Shown here: positions 61,862 to 64,000 of the stretch, in pieces
Numbering within the stretch: the first letter of the stretch is position 1
How the letters are laid out: every line of letters starts with the position of its first letter
Assembly: GCA_947496355.1 (NCBI GenBank)
Contig: CANMCO010000007.1
Location: 186,001 to 250,000 of the forward strand
DNA from: an uncultured Aquimarina sp.
GTDB lineage: Bacteria; Bacteroidota; Bacteroidia; Flavobacteriales; Flavobacteriaceae
Direction: 5' to 3'
Length of the DNA: 64,000 bases
Position numbers and translations under genes: made by a program
Notes under the pieces: generated by a model
Database searches by the model: none
Seen by the model: the letters and a program-made list of their open reading frames with translations, nothing else
Told to the model about the DNA's origin: nothing

Positions 61862-63322
61862 ATGAAAATGAAAAATATAAAAAATATCAATTTAAAAACC
61901 ATATGCTCTTTAATATTGGTTATGATAGTTCTATCTGGCTGTGATAGAGATCTTTCAGACGAAGCAGTTTTTGCTACCTTTCCAAATACTGCCGACATTT
62001 TTACAGATAGCCCAGTAGGTCTTACAGACAGGTTTTTTATATCGTTTGACCCTGCCCTAGGAGCTAACACAGAAGCTTTTGGTACAGATGATGATGTTGC
62101 CTATGAGGGAAACTCTTCGATAAGAATTGACGTTCCCGCCCCAAATGATCCAAACGGAAATTTTGTAGGAGGTATTTTTTTAGATAGAGGAGAAGGAAGA
62201 GATTTAACAGGGTATACTGCCTTATCCTTTTGGGCTAGGGGCTCGATCACTGCAACGATTGGTCTAGTAGGCTTTGGAACTGATTTCGAAGAGGATAAAT
62301 TTACAGTGGAACGACCAAACATTCAGCTATCTACAGATTGGCGAAAATACATTGTACCAATTCCCGATCCTTCAAAATTAGTTCAAGAGAGTGGTATGTT
62401 TGTTTTCTCTGCAGGTGGCTTGGATATAATCGATTCAGTACCTAACGGAAATGAGATTGGCTATACCTTTTGGATAGACGAATTAAGATTTGAGAACTTA
62501 GGTACAATAGCACAGCTAAGACCAGCAATATTTTCTGGAGAAGATCTTATAGAGCAAGGTTTTGTAGGCTCAACTAGACTAATTACTGATTTAGGAGCAA
62601 CTTTTAATGCTCCAACTGGTGAAGATATTATGGTTATACCAGCACCTCGTTATTTTGATTTTTCGTCATCCAATACAAATATTGCGTTTGTTAATGAACT
62701 TGGAGAGATAGAAATTGTTGGTGAGGGTACGACAACCATAACAGGTCAGCTTAATGGGGTTTTGGCCGAAGGGTCTTTGAGTTTAGAAGTACTCGGTAGT
62801 TTTGTTGGTGCAGAAACGCCTCCAGAAAGAGATCCCTCAGATGTTATATCAATATTTAGTGATGCTTATACTAATGTTAATAATTTGAATTTCGCTGCAT
62901 TTAATGATCAAAATGTACAGATCGAAACACAAAATTTCAATGGGGATCAGATTGTTACTTACGATAATTTAAGTTTTGTAGGACTTGGTTGGGATGGAAC
63001 TGAAGATGTATCAAGTATGACGCACCTGCATGTAGATGTACAATTGAGCAGTTCTGAAACCCCTGCGTTTACCGTTCAGTTAATTGACTTTGGGGCAGAT
63101 AATGCTGACGGAGGTGGAGATGACACAGGAGGAGGGTTCACTGTATCAAGCTCAGAATTAACAGAAGGCACCTGGGTAGGCATAGACATACCTATAAATG
63201 ACTTTACAGAAGCAACGGCAGTTTTCCCAGGTTCTCCTAATTTAAATAACATAGCAAGAGTAGCTTTTGTATCAAATGGTAGCTCTTTTATAATTGATAA
63301 TATATACTTCTACAGAGAATAA
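61862..63322 (+). CDS. multi-domain glycan-binding lipoprotein with Ig-like BIG_2 domain
   Basis: 486 aa. Lipobox MIVLSGC (Cys27). Domain 1 (about 45-215): a CBM-like sandwich with SFWARGSITATIGLVGFG and YTFWIDELRFENL. Domain 2 (about 220-315): BIG_2-type Ig domain (YFDFSSSNTNIAFVNELGEIEIVGEGTTTITGQLNG). Domain 3 (about 325-486): second CBM-like sandwich (VISIFSDAYTNVNNLNF...HLHVDVQLSSSETPAFTVQLIDFG...SFIIDNIYFYRE), similar to modules common in GH16 laminarinases. Probable surface glycan-binding protein for the adjacent GH16. Confidence 0.83.
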   Translation: MKMKNIKNINLKTICSLILVMIVLSGCDRDLSDEAVFATFPNTADIFTDSPVGLTDRFFISFDPALGANTEAFGTDDDVAYEGNSSIRIDVPAPNDPNGNFVGGIFLDRGEGRDLTGYTALSFWARGSITATIGLVGFGTDFEEDKFTVERPNIQLSTDWRKYIVPIPDPSKLVQESGMFVFSAGGLDIIDSVPNGNEIGYTFWIDELRFENLGTIAQLRPAIFSGEDLIEQGFVGSTRLITDLGATFNAPTGEDIMVIPAPRYFDFSSSNTNIAFVNELGEIEIVGEGTTTITGQLNGVLAEGSLSLEVLGSFVGAETPPERDPSDVISIFSDAYTNVNNLNFAAFNDQNVQIETQNFNGDQIVTYDNLSFVGLGWDGTEDVSSMTHLHVDVQLSSSETPAFTVQLIDFGADNADGGGDDTGGGFTVSSSELTEGTWVGIDIPINDFTEATAVFPGSPNLNNIARVAFVSNGSSFIIDNIYFYRE

Positions 63323-63333
63323 AAAATTAAAAA

Positions 63334-64000
63334 ATGGATAAGAATTTAAATAAGATAATTGGATTTCTTTTTGTTCCCTGCCTTTTTATAATGAGCTGTG
63401 GGACTGATGATACTCAAACAGTGGCCACATTCAATACTTTGGTGGCAGAAGATAATTTTGATGTGGATGGCCAGATTGATACTTCTTTTTGGAATTTTGA
63501 CATCGGCGATGGCTCAGAAGAAGGTATCCCAGGTTGGGGAAATAATGAACTGCAATTCTATACAGATCGAACTGAAAATGTTACTGTTGAGAACGGGTTT
63601 TTATTGATTACCGCTAAAGAAGAGGATTTTAATGGAGCACAATATACCTCTGCAAGATTACAGACTAAAGGAAAAATCCAGCAACGTTACGGTCGTTTTG
63701 AAGCACGCATACGCCTACCTTTTGGTCAGGGAATGTGGCCAGCCTTTTGGTTGTTAGGAGACGATAGCGATGGTAGCGTCTGGCCACAGATAGGTGAGAT
63801 AGATATTATGGAGAATACCGGTGATGCGCCAACGGAAATATTTGGCACTGTCCATGGGCCTGGGTACTCAGGTGAAAATTCCATATCAAAAAAGTATACC
63901 TTAGAAGATAGTAGGGTGGATACCGGCTTCCATATATATGGCATAGAATGGGGACCAGACTATATAAACTATTATGTAGATAACGTGTTGTATTACCAGA
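63334..64000 (+). CDS. GH16 endo-beta-1,3-glucanase-type lipoprotein (3' end outside window)
   Basis: Open frame from the ATG at 63334 to the window edge (222 residues). Lipobox LFIMSC (Cys22), then a GH16 domain: DEDNF-type start (VAEDNFDVDGQIDTSFWNF), WGNNELQFYTDRTENV, RFEARIRLPFGQGMWPAFWLL, catalytic GEIDIMEN with Glu155, Asp157, Glu160, GTVHGPGYSG and YGIEWGPDYINYYVDN. It resembles the GH16 at 26143-27117 but has no Cys-rich repeat and differs around the active site (ENTGDAPT). Laminarin-type substrates are expected. Confidence 0.93.
   Translation, partial: MDKNLNKIIGFLFVPCLFIMSCGTDDTQTVATFNTLVAEDNFDVDGQIDTSFWNFDIGDGSEEGIPGWGNNELQFYTDRTENVTVENGFLLITAKEEDFNGAQYTSARLQTKGKIQQRYGRFEARIRLPFGQGMWPAFWLLGDDSDGSVWPQIGEIDIMENTGDAPTEIFGTVHGPGYSGENSISKKYTLEDSRVDTGFHIYGIEWGPDYINYYVDNVLYYQ

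Overview
The window reads as chromosome of a marine member of the Flavobacteriaceae (Bacteroidota), perhaps Aquimarina-like. The DNA is AT-rich and ribosome-binding sites are weak. Promoters carry the Bacteroidota -7 motif TAnnTTTG. There are SusC/SusD proteins, a type IX secretion (T9SS) sorting domain, many lipoproteins and laminarinase/xylanase-type enzymes. The genus is inference. I see no tRNA, rRNA, transposase or CRISPR array.

Region 1 (1-19.7 kb) is a mosaic of small stress or detoxification-type operons, each next to its own regulator. (a) An RND/MMPL exporter operon (exporter, LolA-like protein, a 38-aa membrane peptide, outer-membrane barrel) is preceded by a TetR gene, and four TetR-type boxes lie around the two promoters. 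(b) A START-like protein and an esterase. (c) An AraC regulator is followed by two secreted hydrolases, one of them a double-NTF2/hydrolase fusion; a 21-bp-spaced direct repeat precedes them. (d) A phosphatidylserine decarboxylase. (e) Three short operons (lipoprotein/membrane peptides; NTF2 plus glyoxalase-fold; ABM plus glyoxalase-fold) carry the same AraC-type promoter architecture and end at a second AraC gene. (f) An ECF sigma factor with a Cys-rich tail precedes a START/DinB/START operon. Its promoter motif recurs before that operon and, slightly altered, before the START-like gene of (b).

Region 2 (20-64 kb) is a large polysaccharide utilization locus. It starts with SusC, SusD, a two-module glycan-binding lipoprotein and a GH16. 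A xylose catabolic operon follows: xylulokinase, xylose isomerase, Na+/sugar symporter, short transaldolase, a PhyH oxygenase, a GH-A clan glycosidase, a xylose-dehydrogenase-like oxidoreductase, an MFS sugar porter, GH43 beta-xylosidase, GH26 and aldose 1-epimerase. After it come three tandem collagen-like lipoproteins, a LacI regulator, a Gly/Asn-rich EF-hand lipoprotein, a heme lipoprotein, and a 1347-aa T9SS enzyme with two GH26 domains. The locus ends with two divergent SusR-like transmembrane regulators, a glycosidase fused to an outer-membrane barrel, a binding lipoprotein and a GH16 cut by the window edge.

Three GH26 domains of the beta-1,3-xylanase type, a GH43 beta-xylosidase and complete xylose uptake and isomerization point to beta-1,3-xylan or mixed-linkage xylan of marine algae. 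The GH16 enzymes suggest beta-1,3-glucan as a co-substrate. This is inference from gene content. The least explained signals are a roughly 90-nt leader conserved between two distant PUL genes, the glycosidase-barrel fusion, the tandem lipoproteins, and the ECF and AraC promoter sets.
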